A stretch of 64,000 nt of DNA from contig JABILI010000096.1 of the NCBI GenBank assembly GCA_018654575.1, positions 30,906 through 94,905 on the forward strand. The letters run 5' to 3'. A program made the translations under genes and the position numbers. The DNA comes from Porticoccaceae bacterium. Lineage in GTDB: Bacteria > Pseudomonadota > Gammaproteobacteria > Pseudomonadales > Porticoccaceae. Below, one piece after another: positions 9,289-18,248 of the stretch; position 1 is the first letter of the stretch; every line of letters starts with the position of its first letter. The notes under the pieces were generated by a model that ran no database searches, had not been told where the DNA came from, and saw nothing but the letters and a program-made list of their open reading frames with translations.

Positions 9289-10770
9289 CTAAACCGTCGG
9301 CTTAATATTGCCATTTGACTGGAAAAAATTCTTTGGATCATACTTGTTCTTTATCTGCACTAATCGAGGATAATTATGGCCATAACTTACTGCCACTTCC
9401 TCTTGGGTTTCGTCCATCATCTCATTGATGTAAAACCTATTTGAAACGTAGGGAGCAAGTGCATCCCAATAATCTTTTCCCCACTTAATATTTTTGGCTG
9501 TCAGAGCAGGATCTACCCAACTTCCACCCAACTCTAAATCCCATTTAGCGCCGCGGTGTGGCCACGCTGTAGCATCAGGCGCAACATCATCAACTGCTCC
9601 GCCAAATCGGATGAGACGCATAGTATTGTGCCTGCCAGGTGAGTGATTCCATCGGTCCATCATCACATCAATTAAGTCCGAGTCGTACTCATCCATTGTG
9701 CGCCCGCGAATGTAGTAATTAGTACCATGGGGATTGCCGGCATCCAACAATGTCTGCTGCCTGAGGAATGATTTAGGCTTTATTAGATCAGCCACCGGGT
9801 TACCTAACGTGCGGTATGATTTTAAAACCTTTTCACCTTCTTTTGGCGAACCCATATATTGAAAGCCCGCCATTAAAAAAGGAGTTCCTGTAGGCGACAT
9901 GCTCATCGCAGCACTCATATTAAGTTCTCGAGGGGCTTCTAAAGAATAATCGAAGTAACGGTTATACATGTCTTTCGCGTCATCCATTGCATAAACCACT
10001 ACACCAGAGAGAATTTGAGGATCCAGTTTATGCATACGGTATGTGTAGGATGTCACAATTCCAAAATTACCACCGCCTCCACGAACAGCCCAAAATAAAT
10101 CTGTATTTTCAGTGTCACTCGCGGTGCGGAGCTTGCCATCTGCTGTTACGATTTGAACGGATAGCAAATTATCAATCGTCAATCCCATTTTTCGCATATT
10201 GATGCCTATACCTCCACCCAGTGTTAGACCGGATATGCCAGTATGTGAAACAACACCAGCAGGGACAACCATGCCGTGAGCCTGCGTGCCCCGGTCAAGT
10301 TCTCGTAAAAGTACACCTGGTTCACCAACTGCCGTCATGGTTGTAGGGTCTGCGGAAAGGTTGCTCATCTTTGACAGATCAATCAATAAAGTGTCATTTT
10401 CAACCGCTTTCCCACTGATACCATGGCCGCCTCCTCTTACCGTAACCAATAGGTCGTGGCTCCTTGCGAAATTAACCGCATTAATGACATCATCAGAGTC
10501 AATACATTGAGCGATCAGGGCTGGTAGCTTATCATCAGACAATCCGTTCCATAACGTCCGCTCTTGGTGATAATGAGGTGTCGATTTTAATAACAATTTT
10601 CTCTGTAGGCTTTTAGCGAAATCAGCCACTTCCGATCGCTTAAGAGTAACTATATTCCCAGTTCGAGACATGCACGAGACTTCTGCCGGAATATTTGCAG
10701 CCCCGGAAAAGGGTATATAAGCTGTAGCTAAAGCACCTGCAGTTGTTTTAATAAAATCTCTTCTTTTCAT
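9289..10770 (-). CDS. Tat-exported FAD-linked oxidoreductase (berberine-bridge/6-hydroxynicotine oxidase type)
   Basis: A 493-residue flavoprotein. The N-terminus carries a twin-arginine signal (MKRRDFIK and a hydrophobic stretch, cleavage likely near AANIPA), so it acts in the periplasm. An FAD-binding PCMH domain follows, with VRGGGHGISG and H116 at the position that carries covalent 8-alpha-histidyl FAD. The GLTLGGGIG segment has no cysteine where bicovalent enzymes attach flavin, so a single linkage is expected. The C-terminus ends with a BBE segment (YGHNYPRLVQIKNKYDP). Such enzymes oxidise alcohols, sugars, lactams or cyclic amines with O2 or another acceptor. The substrate is unknown. 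It lies between the AllA-like gene (87 bases upstream) and an atypical hydrolase (55 bases downstream). Confidence 0.86.
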   Translation of the reverse strand: MKRRDFIKTTAGALATAYIPFSGAANIPAEVSCMSRTGNIVTLKRSEVADFAKSLQRKLLLKSTPHYHQERTLWNGLSDDKLPALIAQCIDSDDVINAVNFARSHDLLVTVRGGGHGISGKAVENDTLLIDLSKMSNLSADPTTMTAVGEPGVLLRELDRGTQAHGMVVPAGVVSHTGISGLTLGGGIGINMRKMGLTIDNLLSVQIVTADGKLRTASDTENTDLFWAVRGGGGNFGIVTSYTYRMHKLDPQILSGVVVYAMDDAKDMYNRYFDYSLEAPRELNMSAAMSMSPTGTPFLMAGFQYMGSPKEGEKVLKSYRTLGNPVADLIKPKSFLRQQTLLDAGNPHGTNYYIRGRTMDEYDSDLIDVMMDRWNHSPGRHNTMRLIRFGGAVDDVAPDATAWPHRGAKWDLELGGSWVDPALTAKNIKWGKDYWDALAPYVSNRFYINEMMDETQEEVAVSYGHNYPRLVQIKNKYDPKNFFQSNGNIKPTV

Positions 10771-10857
10771 AGCCCTAAGTTCTCTCTATTGCTAACGTGC
10801 ATTTAAATATTAGGTAAGATCACCTAAAATGGCGAACATAAAAACTTATATACTGAG

Positions 10858-11418
10858 CTAAAGTTCTAGTGCTATGTTAACCCCAAATCGGGCGCCCATA
10901 TCACGCTTTTCTAGATCGGGGCTGACCGCTTCATTACCAATAACATTGTCAATTTCAAGCCCATTTGTTGCCTCTGAACGAAGAATAGTCAACACATCAG
11001 TATCATCTAACAATACAAACGGAAATTCATGCCAAGTCCCAATATTGAGCATGAATCCAGCAGTGCCGTCGAACAAAAAAGCACGGGCGTCATCTAAATT
11101 AGGCAACTCAGTTTCTGTAGGAGGTGACAACAACATTATGAACGGCTTAGCACCTAAAGATACAAATGTTTGAGTGTGCTTATGATGCCTTTCCATGTAT
11201 TCAGCGACTAATGGCCGTCGCTGAACAGTACAAACTGGAATCTCTGTTGTTTCATCAGATATGAACTCACCGAGACGTCGAACTTGTACAGTGCCGTTAT
11301 ACAGGTTTATTGGCAACGGTTTAACATTTTCATTACGCCCCAGTACCACACCAAAAGGCGCAAGGGCTTCTGGAGTCGCAGTCTCGACCTTAACAGTCTT
11401 AATTTCTATATTTTTCAC
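10858..11418 (-). CDS. Ureidoglycolate lyase-like (AllA family) protein
   Basis: A 186-residue cupin-like protein resembling ureidoglycolate lyase, which splits ureidoglycolate to glyoxylate and urea at the end of allantoin breakdown. The HHKHTQTFVSLGAKPFI segment (78-94) matches the family's conserved His-rich strand, and GTWHEFP holds H130. It is somewhat longer than E. coli AllA. The neighbouring Mo-hydroxylase and the PuuE-like genes at 20.7-22.5 kb give a purine-like flavour, but the rest of a purine pathway is absent, so a related ureido or alpha-hydroxy-amide substrate is as likely. A motif-1 palindrome lies about 100 bases upstream on the same strand, so it probably has its own promoter apart from the hydroxylase genes. 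Confidence 0.75.
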   Translation of the reverse strand: MKNIEIKTVKVETATPEALAPFGVVLGRNENVKPLPINLYNGTVQVRRLGEFISDETTEIPVCTVQRRPLVAEYMERHHKHTQTFVSLGAKPFIMLLSPPTETELPNLDDARAFLFDGTAGFMLNIGTWHEFPFVLLDDTDVLTILRSEATNGLEIDNVIGNEAVSPDLEKRDMGARFGVNIALEL

Positions 11419-11519
11419 AAAGCTACCTTTAAAATTAAATATGGATTGGTTGTTACGCTAATTCTCAAGCATTCCGTTGAATTATTTCGAGAGAATAATA
11501 ACACAAAGTAGACGCATAA

Positions 11520-11533
11520 TTCACTTATATGAA
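11520..11533 (-). promoter_or_regulatory. Palindromic operator candidate, motif 1 (minus strand)
   Basis: Read on the minus strand it is TTCATATAAGTGAA followed by TTATG and preceded by ATATGTTTATATC, nearly the same flank as the copy at 5795. It lies in the 159-base gap before the AllA-like gene, oriented toward that gene. Confidence 0.55.
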
Positions 11534-11577
11534 AGATATAAACATATACGTGATTAATGTTTGATTTGGATCAAGCT

Positions 11578-12078
11578 CTATTTTTTCTCTGGATACATGC
11601 GCACACAGGCTTCAGTAACGGATCGTTTTATACTTTGGTAACCCGTACATCGGCATAAATTACCTGCCAACGCTACCTCCATATCTTTGGTGCTAGGATT
11701 ATGGTTATCCTGAATTAGCTCTAGTGAACTAAGTACTATGCCAGGTGCACAGTATCCACATTGCAAACCTGCCTCATCCCAAAATGCTTGCTGGATTGGA
11801 TGCATACTCCCATCATCATCCGCTAAACCTTCAATGGTTGTTATCTCCGCCCTAGAAAGTGTTGCTGCCATGGTTATACATGACTTAGCTACCTTCCCAT
11901 CGATCATCACAGTACAGGCTCCACAATGACCTGTTTTGCATCCTAAATGGGTTCCTTTTTTACCAAGGTCATCCCTTAGTACATCCAATAAAGTTCTGCT
12001 CGGCAGCACATCTAGTTCATGGAACTGCCCATCAACGCGCAACTGGATTAATGCACTGATATCTAATAGATCTTCCAT
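11578..12078 (-). CDS. Molybdenum hydroxylase small subunit, [2Fe-2S] protein
   Basis: A 166-residue iron-sulfur subunit of a xanthine-dehydrogenase-family hydroxylase. Both clusters are visible: the plant-ferredoxin type with C47, C52, C55 and C67, and the second with C107, C110, C142 and C144 (QCGYC and CRCTGY). It passes electrons from the Mo centre to FAD. It is the third gene of a large-medium-small operon, 13 bases after the medium subunit. The gene order and separate subunits suit CO-dehydrogenase/isoquinoline/nicotinate-type hydroxylases more than the fused eukaryotic-style xanthine dehydrogenase. Confidence 0.92.
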   Translation of the reverse strand: MEDLLDISALIQLRVDGQFHELDVLPSRTLLDVLRDDLGKKGTHLGCKTGHCGACTVMIDGKVAKSCITMAATLSRAEITTIEGLADDDGSMHPIQQAFWDEAGLQCGYCAPGIVLSSLELIQDNHNPSTKDMEVALAGNLCRCTGYQSIKRSVTEACVRMYPEKK

Positions 12079-12091
12079 TCACCTATACCTC

Positions 12092-12973
12092 TTAACCTTT
12101 ACTCGATGAGTTATTCAATTTACCCAGCGCCATTTCAGTTGCTCGACGAGCAGCGACACCTGCCATCGCCTTGCGCCAAACGCCATCCCCCTGCTGATCA
12201 CTAAGTGGTTCACCGATAGCATCGCTGCATGTTTTTTGTATCGCCAGGCCTACTTCTGAAGAGTAAGGACCGCCTAAATAGCTATCTAAATTCCCAGATA
12301 CTACAACGACTTTTTCAGTCGCAGCACCAATAGCCACACGAATCGATTTTATGTTCTCACCGTCAAGTTGAATCACCACTGCGGCATTCGCAGAACCGTA
12401 GGCTCCGGCACTATTCTTTAACTTGTAGTAGCCCCAGAGAGTAGTCGGAGACATCGGTTTAACCAAAATTTTTGTTAATATCGATGAAGTTCCAAGACCA
12501 TGGTTTGAGAGGTCTTGAAGCTCAGATAATGACATCCGCTGTGACCCCTTCTCACTCAACAACTCTACTTCCGCTTCTAAAGCTAAGAGCGCAGGCGCAA
12601 CATCATAGAGAGGGTGCATCGCAACAATATTTCCGCCAATAGTCCCTCGATTATGCACCTGCATACCGCCACCTATCTGTTTTGCGGCATAGGCTAACAA
12701 GGGTAATCTTTCGACAATTTCCTCTACATTCTGAATATCGCGATGAACTGTTAAGGGCCCTATGGATACTTCATCAGTCTCAGCACTTACGCCTCTTAGA
12801 GCATCAATACCTCCGATATCCACATAGACATCGGGCATCATTACGCCATAATTAATATAAGGCATAATCTCTTGCCCCCCAGCAATTATTACTGCACCGC
12901 TACTTAGACTGGCCAGCAATTCTGATGCCTGTTCCAGATTGCGAGGTCTTGCGTACATCGGGTGAAGGCTCAT
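12092..12973 (-). CDS. Molybdenum hydroxylase medium subunit, FAD-binding
   Basis: A 293-residue FAD-binding subunit with an N-terminal PCMH-type domain. AGGQEIMPY near residues 31-39 and HNRGTIGGNIVAMHP near 107-121 match the two FAD-contact segments of this family, and a CO-dehydrogenase flavoprotein C-terminal domain follows. Its ATG comes immediately after the TAA stop of the large subunit (no gap), which indicates translational coupling. It carries electrons from the [2Fe-2S] clusters to an outside acceptor. Confidence 0.9.
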   Translation of the reverse strand: MSLHPMYARPRNLEQASELLASLSSGAVIIAGGQEIMPYINYGVMMPDVYVDIGGIDALRGVSAETDEVSIGPLTVHRDIQNVEEIVERLPLLAYAAKQIGGGMQVHNRGTIGGNIVAMHPLYDVAPALLALEAEVELLSEKGSQRMSLSELQDLSNHGLGTSSILTKILVKPMSPTTLWGYYKLKNSAGAYGSANAAVVIQLDGENIKSIRVAIGAATEKVVVVSGNLDSYLGGPYSSEVGLAIQKTCSDAIGEPLSDQQGDGVWRKAMAGVAARRATEMALGKLNNSSSKG

Positions 12974-15382
12974 TTACTTAACCCCCTCAGAATTATTTGC
13001 GTTTTGAATCGCCGACCACACACGTGAAGGTGTTAGAGGCATTTCGTGTATTACAACTTCGAGGGGCTCCAGTGCATTATTCACAGCATTAACCAGAGCC
13101 GCGGCCGAGCCACCGACCCCTGCTTCACCCGCACCTTTTAATCCCAGATAGTTATCAGGGTTGGGGGAGTCATGGTGCGCCATACCTACCAAAGGCATAT
13201 CAGCCATTCGAAGCATGACATAATCTTTAAAGGACTTCGTCAACTGAACGCCATTGGCGTCGTATTGAACATCCTCAGTGAGTGCTCCACCTAAACCCAT
13301 AGCAAAAGCTCCGCAAACCTGCCCTTCAACAAGGATGGGATTAATAACCTTGCCGCAATCATGGGCCGCAGCAAGACTTAATAAATCAATTTTCCCAGTT
13401 TCTGTGTCTACTTCACACACAACAACATAAACTGCATTAGAATAACTAGGATAAGGGTTAATGCGACCATTCTCATCGGGGAGATGACTAATCCCGGGGG
13501 GCTTAAATGTTCTCGTCGCTTCTAGCGGCGGGTCAATACACATAGCGACATCATAGGCTCGAGTGTAAGAGGCATAGCAAACTTCTGCGAATGTTACTGT
13601 GGCATCCCCATTATCGCTTGAAGAGAAAACGCCCTCTGATAGGCTAAGAGTATCGATTTCTACCTCAAGGAGTGCGGCTGCAACTGCATTTATCTTATCT
13701 CGTACATCCTTAGCAGCCAGAGCTGCAGAACCTCCTCCGACAATAGTACTTCGACCTGAATAGTTGCCAAAACCATAAGGAGACGAATTAGTGTCACCTT
13801 GTAAAACTTCTATCCTATCCATGTCTATGCCAAGCTCATCAGCAACAATCTGAGCAATTGCAGTGCCATTATGAGTTCCTGGGCTAGTAATACCCGTTAG
13901 CACTCGAACTGTCCCATCAGGACCAACCCGCACAGAACTAGAGTCATACCCGGCCACCATTGTCCCGGGAATCGTTCCACCCTCAGGTGTCAACTCAAAA
14001 GCCATACCAATTCCGATATGGCGTCCCTCAGCAAGTGCTGCTTTTTGCTTATCCTTCCAATCCTCGTAACCAATAGTTTCAAGCGCTTTTAGAAGCACAC
14101 CGCCATAATCACCTGAATCATAAACAAGTCCCGTAGGGCTAGGATAAGGAAATTGCTCCTTCGTAATAAAATTTTTCAACCTTAAATCAATCGGAGAAAT
14201 TCCAAATTGGCGAGCCGCATTATCCATTGCCAGTTCTAAAGCTATAGCAGTAGATTCCTTGCCGTAGCCCCTGGCAGCATTCCAAGAAGGCTTATTCGTC
14301 GTCACAGCATTCATGTGTACGTCGATATTCTCAACTTTGTAAGGACCAGGCATTGTCAAACCAGTCAAAAAAGCCATGCCCCAACCAGGACAAGCCGAAG
14401 GGGCTCCGATATTCGCCAAAAAATGGTCTCGCAACCCAGTCATGTTGCCGTCAGAATCAAACGCCATCTCCACCTTGTGCTGCTGCTCTCGTGCACCTAT
14501 AAGAAGACATTCCTCTCTGTTTTCCACCCACTTAACAGGCCGGCGAATCAGCTTAGTCATCAGACAAATTAACGGCTCTTCTGGATGACCATGCATTTTC
14601 AGACCAAATGCCCCGCCAATGGTAGAAGCTATAATACGGATTTTGTTTTCATTCATCCGCAAAGTCTCTGCCAACACTAATCGTAATGGATGAGGATTCT
14701 GACAGGTGCCGTAAAGAGTAATACTCTCAGTATCATGCTCCCATACTGCGTTGTAACAGCGAGTCTCCATGGGTTGACTTGAAAAGCGATGAATTTTCAC
14801 ATCAGTTGTTACAATTTTATCAGCCTGATCAAAAGCAGCTTGAGTGTCACCATTCATAAATGGGACATATATTAAGACATTATCATCCCATTCAGGGACA
14901 ACTGAACGCGCGCCTTTTGCTATGGCTTTTTCAGCATCAACAACGGGTTCTTTTGGCGTGTAATCTACTTGAATACGTGATGCTGCATACCTTGCTGTAC
15001 GCTCATCTTCCGCAATTACAATTGCTACTGGCTGCCCATAACACCAAGCTTCATCAACTGCCATAATAGGAAGCCGAGTAGACTTACCACCAAATATTGC
15101 AGGGTTTAGATGATCCGTGATCCCATTGGTGTGCTCAAAAACATCACGACCACAAAGTGCTAGATGAACCCCTGATATCTTTTTAGCGCCGGACAAGTCG
15201 ACACTATTAATTTTCGCTGCTGCGTGGGGACTGCGAAGAATATAGGCATAAAGCTGCCCTTCAAAGGAGTAGTCATTGGTGTATTTAGCCTTGCCGATTA
15301 GTGGGGCTCTAGCCTCTTTTGCACGGACAGACTTACCAACGTAACTTTCTGAGGGCTTTTTGCCTTTTGTCATATTTTTCAC
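12974..15382 (-). CDS. Molybdenum hydroxylase large (molybdopterin) subunit
   Basis: An 802-residue catalytic subunit of the xanthine-dehydrogenase/aldehyde-oxidase family, close to full length for a stand-alone Mo subunit. The N-terminal ALD_XDH_C-type domain opens with RAKEARAPLIGKAKYTND and the SPHA segment. The C-terminal GLKGAGEAGVGG holds E753, the base that activates the Mo-bound water. These enzymes hydroxylate a carbon next to nitrogen in heterocycles, or oxidise aldehydes. The substrate is not evident. The N-terminus starts with about 15 polar residues before the conserved part, with no export signal. No molybdenum-cofactor insertion gene (XdhC or CoxD type) lies in the window. A motif-1 and a motif-2 site lie in the upstream intergenic region. 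Confidence 0.92.
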   Translation of the reverse strand: MKNMTKGKKPSESYVGKSVRAKEARAPLIGKAKYTNDYSFEGQLYAYILRSPHAAAKINSVDLSGAKKISGVHLALCGRDVFEHTNGITDHLNPAIFGGKSTRLPIMAVDEAWCYGQPVAIVIAEDERTARYAASRIQVDYTPKEPVVDAEKAIAKGARSVVPEWDDNVLIYVPFMNGDTQAAFDQADKIVTTDVKIHRFSSQPMETRCYNAVWEHDTESITLYGTCQNPHPLRLVLAETLRMNENKIRIIASTIGGAFGLKMHGHPEEPLICLMTKLIRRPVKWVENREECLLIGAREQQHKVEMAFDSDGNMTGLRDHFLANIGAPSACPGWGMAFLTGLTMPGPYKVENIDVHMNAVTTNKPSWNAARGYGKESTAIALELAMDNAARQFGISPIDLRLKNFITKEQFPYPSPTGLVYDSGDYGGVLLKALETIGYEDWKDKQKAALAEGRHIGIGMAFELTPEGGTIPGTMVAGYDSSSVRVGPDGTVRVLTGITSPGTHNGTAIAQIVADELGIDMDRIEVLQGDTNSSPYGFGNYSGRSTIVGGGSAALAAKDVRDKINAVAAALLEVEIDTLSLSEGVFSSSDNGDATVTFAEVCYASYTRAYDVAMCIDPPLEATRTFKPPGISHLPDENGRINPYPSYSNAVYVVVCEVDTETGKIDLLSLAAAHDCGKVINPILVEGQVCGAFAMGLGGALTEDVQYDANGVQLTKSFKDYVMLRMADMPLVGMAHHDSPNPDNYLGLKGAGEAGVGGSAAALVNAVNNALEPLEVVIHEMPLTPSRVWSAIQNANNSEGVK

Positions 15383-15667
15383 TCCTCGCTATAAAGCACC
15401 CTAAAAACGGTAACCCAATTCAACTTTAAGTGTACTTATATTCCTTTTACTCTCAGCGACTACCACTGTCGGCATAGTCGTGATTATCGCAATACACAAA
15501 GATGAGAAATAGGTAAAACCCGCCTCTCTAATAAGGGAATGTTTTCTTCATCATTAGGCTCACCGATAAAGCGAATTAGCATATGTGCTGTCTTCGAAAA
15601 TATCTTCAAGTATTGTAAAGTAGCGCTTAAAAGAATGTCAAACTATTCTACATACATGGTAATATAA

Positions 15668-15681
15668 TTCATATACTTGAA
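15668..15681 (+). promoter_or_regulatory. Palindromic operator candidate, motif 1 (TTCATATACTTGAA)
   Basis: The dyad sits inside AATTCATATACTTGAATT, with TGTCAAACTATTCT upstream. It lies about 165 bases before the exported cupin gene and 286 bases from the Mo-hydroxylase start. Confidence 0.55.
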
Positions 15682-15760
15682 TTATGTTATTAGGAAGGGT
15701 TACTCGCATAGTTCTTAAGCTATATTTAAATGCTCCTTACCAGTCAACTTGATATATTGT

Positions 15761-15774
15761 TTATCGTTTGATAA
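15761..15774. promoter_or_regulatory. Operator candidate, motif 2 (TTATC-GTTT-GATAA)
   Basis: An exact TTATC-N4-GATAA repeat about 72 bases before the cupin gene. On the minus strand it reads ATC-AAAC-GATAAACAA, close to the copy in front of the GntR gene (ATC-GAAC-GATGAATAA). Confidence 0.5.
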
Positions 15775-15846
15775 CTTGAAATTGAAGCAAGAAAGAAATT
15801 TTAAATGCTATAAATAAGACCCAAAAAGGCACCACAGGATCTAGGA

Positions 15847-16824
15847 ATGGAGATTAAAGTAATGAAGCACCAACTTTACATATTAATGCTGACTATCTCG
15901 ATGAGTGTAAGTTATGTCTCTGCTAATGAAGTAGAAGATTGGGATGCTATAAGTTTTATTGATGTCAATGCCATGGATTGGGATGAGACGTGGTCAGGTC
16001 TGAAGGGTACGAGCAAAGGTAAGAAACTATACTCAAATGATCAGGGTGGTTTTATGCTCTATCTAGATCATGACCACGGTTGGGACTCGCTGAACAAGTC
16101 ACGTCATTTTCATGATTTCCATGAGTGGGGTTATGTCTTAGGGGGCAATTTCTTAATCTATGAGTTTGTCAACGGACTCCAAAAAAACGGATCACTTTAC
16201 AATATGAAGGCCGGCACTTGGATGAGCCGCCCACCCTATAGCATTCATGGACATCGCGCAGATGCTATGAAGCACCAACGCGTCACTCCAGGGGCTGTGC
16301 AACTAGCATTTTCGGAAGGGGGGAAAAGTTACAGCTTGGACCCTACTAATAAATGGTATAGCCCAAACTGGAAAACAGTGCCTCAATTTACCAGCGCCCA
16401 TTTTCAAGACACTGCCACACCCCAAACGATGGAGTGGGAAGATGACGATAAGCTTCTAGGTGCGAGCGTTAAATGGCTAAGCGATGATATAGAAGATGGG
16501 TTTAGAGCGAAGATTATGTACGTACCACCAGGTTGGGAGCATGCAGATGGAGCGCAAACAAGTTATTTCGAAAAAGCCCAACAATTCTATTATGTGCTAT
16601 TTGGTGATTTAACAGTACTTACTCAGGACAATCCCGAAAGCACCTTCAAAAGTACGACCGTGTCCAAAGACTTCTTCATCAACAGGCCCCCAAAAAGTCT
16701 TTGGACTTGGGGTGAAGGATCTCTGTCAAGAAAAGGAGCCATGTGGCTAGAGGTCACCTACGCTCAAGGCGCTCGCACAGGTAATGGCCCCATCGAAAAA
16801 CCCATAATTCTTCCAGGAAAATAG
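15847..16824 (+). CDS. Exported two-cupin protein (paralogue 1)
   Basis: A 325-residue protein with a Sec signal peptide. The hydrophobic core is LYILMLTISMSVSYVSA, with cleavage likely before NEVED. Two cupin-like repeats follow. The first has RHFHDFHEWGYVLGG and SIHGHR, which look like a cupin metal site. The second has PPGWEH and a YYVLFGDL strand. The family resembles DUF4437, but I am not certain, and no reaction is known to me. A close paralogue lies at 34736-35728. An in-frame ATG at 15862, preceded by GGAG, gives a more usual signal peptide start. The NCS1 permease follows 13 bases later, so uptake and periplasmic conversion or binding of the same compound is a fair guess. Confidence 0.72.
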   Translation: MEIKVMKHQLYILMLTISMSVSYVSANEVEDWDAISFIDVNAMDWDETWSGLKGTSKGKKLYSNDQGGFMLYLDHDHGWDSLNKSRHFHDFHEWGYVLGGNFLIYEFVNGLQKNGSLYNMKAGTWMSRPPYSIHGHRADAMKHQRVTPGAVQLAFSEGGKSYSLDPTNKWYSPNWKTVPQFTSAHFQDTATPQTMEWEDDDKLLGASVKWLSDDIEDGFRAKIMYVPPGWEHADGAQTSYFEKAQQFYYVLFGDLTVLTQDNPESTFKSTTVSKDFFINRPPKSLWTWGEGSLSRKGAMWLEVTYAQGARTGNGPIEKPIILPGK

Positions 16825-16837
16825 GAGTAAATGACGT

Positions 16838-18169
16838 ATGTTTGATAGATTAAAAGCATGGTGGAAATTTGATGCCGAAGCGGAACAAGCAAGTCCAGAT
16901 AATCCGTTGACGCCTTTAACCAGCGATCAACGACGGGATGCAATTCCCCTGCTGACGATGGCTTTTGGATGGGGGTTCTTAATCACTGGATTGATCGTTG
17001 GCGGAGCTCTTGGTGCAGGCGTCACTTTTTGGCCTGATTTGATCTACGTGTCATTTCTCGGCAATATTGCAAACTTTGTCATAGGTGCCCTAGTTGGGTA
17101 CATCGGTTATAAAACTGCTTGTAACAGCGGACTCTTATACCGGTTTGTATATGGCGAGATCGGAGCCTATTTCCCTGTACTTTTTCTCGCGTTAGTTCTT
17201 ATCTGCTGGCAAGGGATTGTTGTTGGTGCTTTTGGTTTTGCCTGGGCTCAAAGTTTTGATAGCCCTGCTTTTTACTTGGTGGCACTATTTGCAGGCGCCC
17301 TCTTTACGTGGACAACCTACTATGGTGTTCGCGGTTTGGAGCTCGTTAGTACTCCGTCAGTTGTTATTTTAATTATAGTGGGCGTCTATGCCGCCTACAC
17401 CCAAGTTTCACAAGCAGGTGGAATACAAGAATTCCTCGCGCTATCAGAAACCACTGCAGCGAGTAATCCTATTAGCAATATGGACGCTATCAATATAGTC
17501 ATTGGATCATGGATCGTCGGCGCTATTGTTATGCCAGAATATACTCGCTTTGCAAAAAACGCATGGGTAGCTCTGGCAATTCCGTTTATTGTGATGATTA
17601 TCGCTCAATGGTTTCTGCAAATTATTGGCTCTGCTGGCGGCATTGTTTCTGGACAATATGACTTCACCACCTATATGCGCCTGCAGGGTGTGTTTATTGC
17701 AGGCTTAGGCCTCATTGGGATGAGTATGGCACTCTGGACTACTGGAGATGCCAACCTCTATCTTCCCGTCATTCAAACATCCAGTCTTCTGCGAAGACCT
17801 CAGAAAGTTATGACAGTGATTTGCGGAGTACTCGGCACGATTGTTGGTCTAGTGATTTACCAGCACTTTATACAATTTATCGATAAACTCGCGATCCTAC
17901 TTCCGCCTCTGATAGGACCCGTGATCGCTCATTTCTACATCGTGAAGAAGCGCAATTTCAATGTGGATAAATTGGATGATCAGCCTAAATGGAATGTCGC
18001 TGCTTTGCTTGCTTATGCGATTGGAGCCAGCAGTAAGTGGTGGCTAGTACAGGATTTAATTGTTTCTTCACTTGCGGGCCTACTGGTCTCTATTATTGCT
18101 TACCTGGTTCTATATTACGGCGCTTCAGTGTTGCGAGGGAAGCCTGGGCATTCAAGCCTTTCTGATTGA
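16838..18169 (+). CDS. NCS1-family permease (cytosine/purine/hydantoin type)
   Basis: A 443-residue membrane protein with about twelve hydrophobic spans and CodB-like features, such as GWGFLITGLIVGGALGAG near the first span. NCS1 carriers import nucleobases, allantoin, hydantoins and related nitrogen ring compounds by cation symport. It follows the exported cupin gene by 13 bases and ends before a strong bidirectional terminator. Together with the Mo-hydroxylase, AllA-like and PuuE-like genes it points to a nitrogen heterocycle or cyclic ureide, but the true substrate cannot be read from sequence. Confidence 0.82.
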   Translation: MFDRLKAWWKFDAEAEQASPDNPLTPLTSDQRRDAIPLLTMAFGWGFLITGLIVGGALGAGVTFWPDLIYVSFLGNIANFVIGALVGYIGYKTACNSGLLYRFVYGEIGAYFPVLFLALVLICWQGIVVGAFGFAWAQSFDSPAFYLVALFAGALFTWTTYYGVRGLELVSTPSVVILIIVGVYAAYTQVSQAGGIQEFLALSETTAASNPISNMDAINIVIGSWIVGAIVMPEYTRFAKNAWVALAIPFIVMIIAQWFLQIIGSAGGIVSGQYDFTTYMRLQGVFIAGLGLIGMSMALWTTGDANLYLPVIQTSSLLRRPQKVMTVICGVLGTIVGLVIYQHFIQFIDKLAILLPPLIGPVIAHFYIVKKRNFNVDKLDDQPKWNVAALLAYAIGASSKWWLVQDLIVSSLAGLLVSIIAYLVLYYGASVLRGKPGHSSLSD

Positions 18170-18202
18170 TAGTGGGCTCTCGATGATCATTGAGCGATGA
18201 GG

Positions 18203-18247
18203 AAAAAATGCCTAGACGAAGAACAACATTCGTCTAGGCATTTTTTT
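18203..18247. terminator. Strong bidirectional rho-independent terminator
   Basis: AAAAAATGCCTAGACGAA pairs with TTCGTCTAGGCATTTTTTT across an eight-base loop. It lies between the convergent NCS1 and MFS genes, with T-runs on both sides, so it can stop transcription in both directions. Confidence 0.92.
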
Positions 18248-18248
18248 G

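Larger units (their letters stand above)
15383..15846. other. 464-base divergent intergenic region with motif 1 and motif 2
   Basis: Non-coding region between the Mo-hydroxylase operon (minus) and the exported cupin and NCS1 permease operon (plus). It holds TTCATATACTTGAA (15668-15681) and TTATC-GTTT-GATAA (15761-15774). TGTCAAACTATTC before the first dyad matches the conserved flank of the other motif-1 sites. No small gene is apparent. Confidence 0.6.

Noticed and set aside
14315..14588. Overlapping plus-strand reading frames inside the Mo-hydroxylase large subunit gene
   Set aside because: They are antisense to a well-conserved gene and show no domain features.
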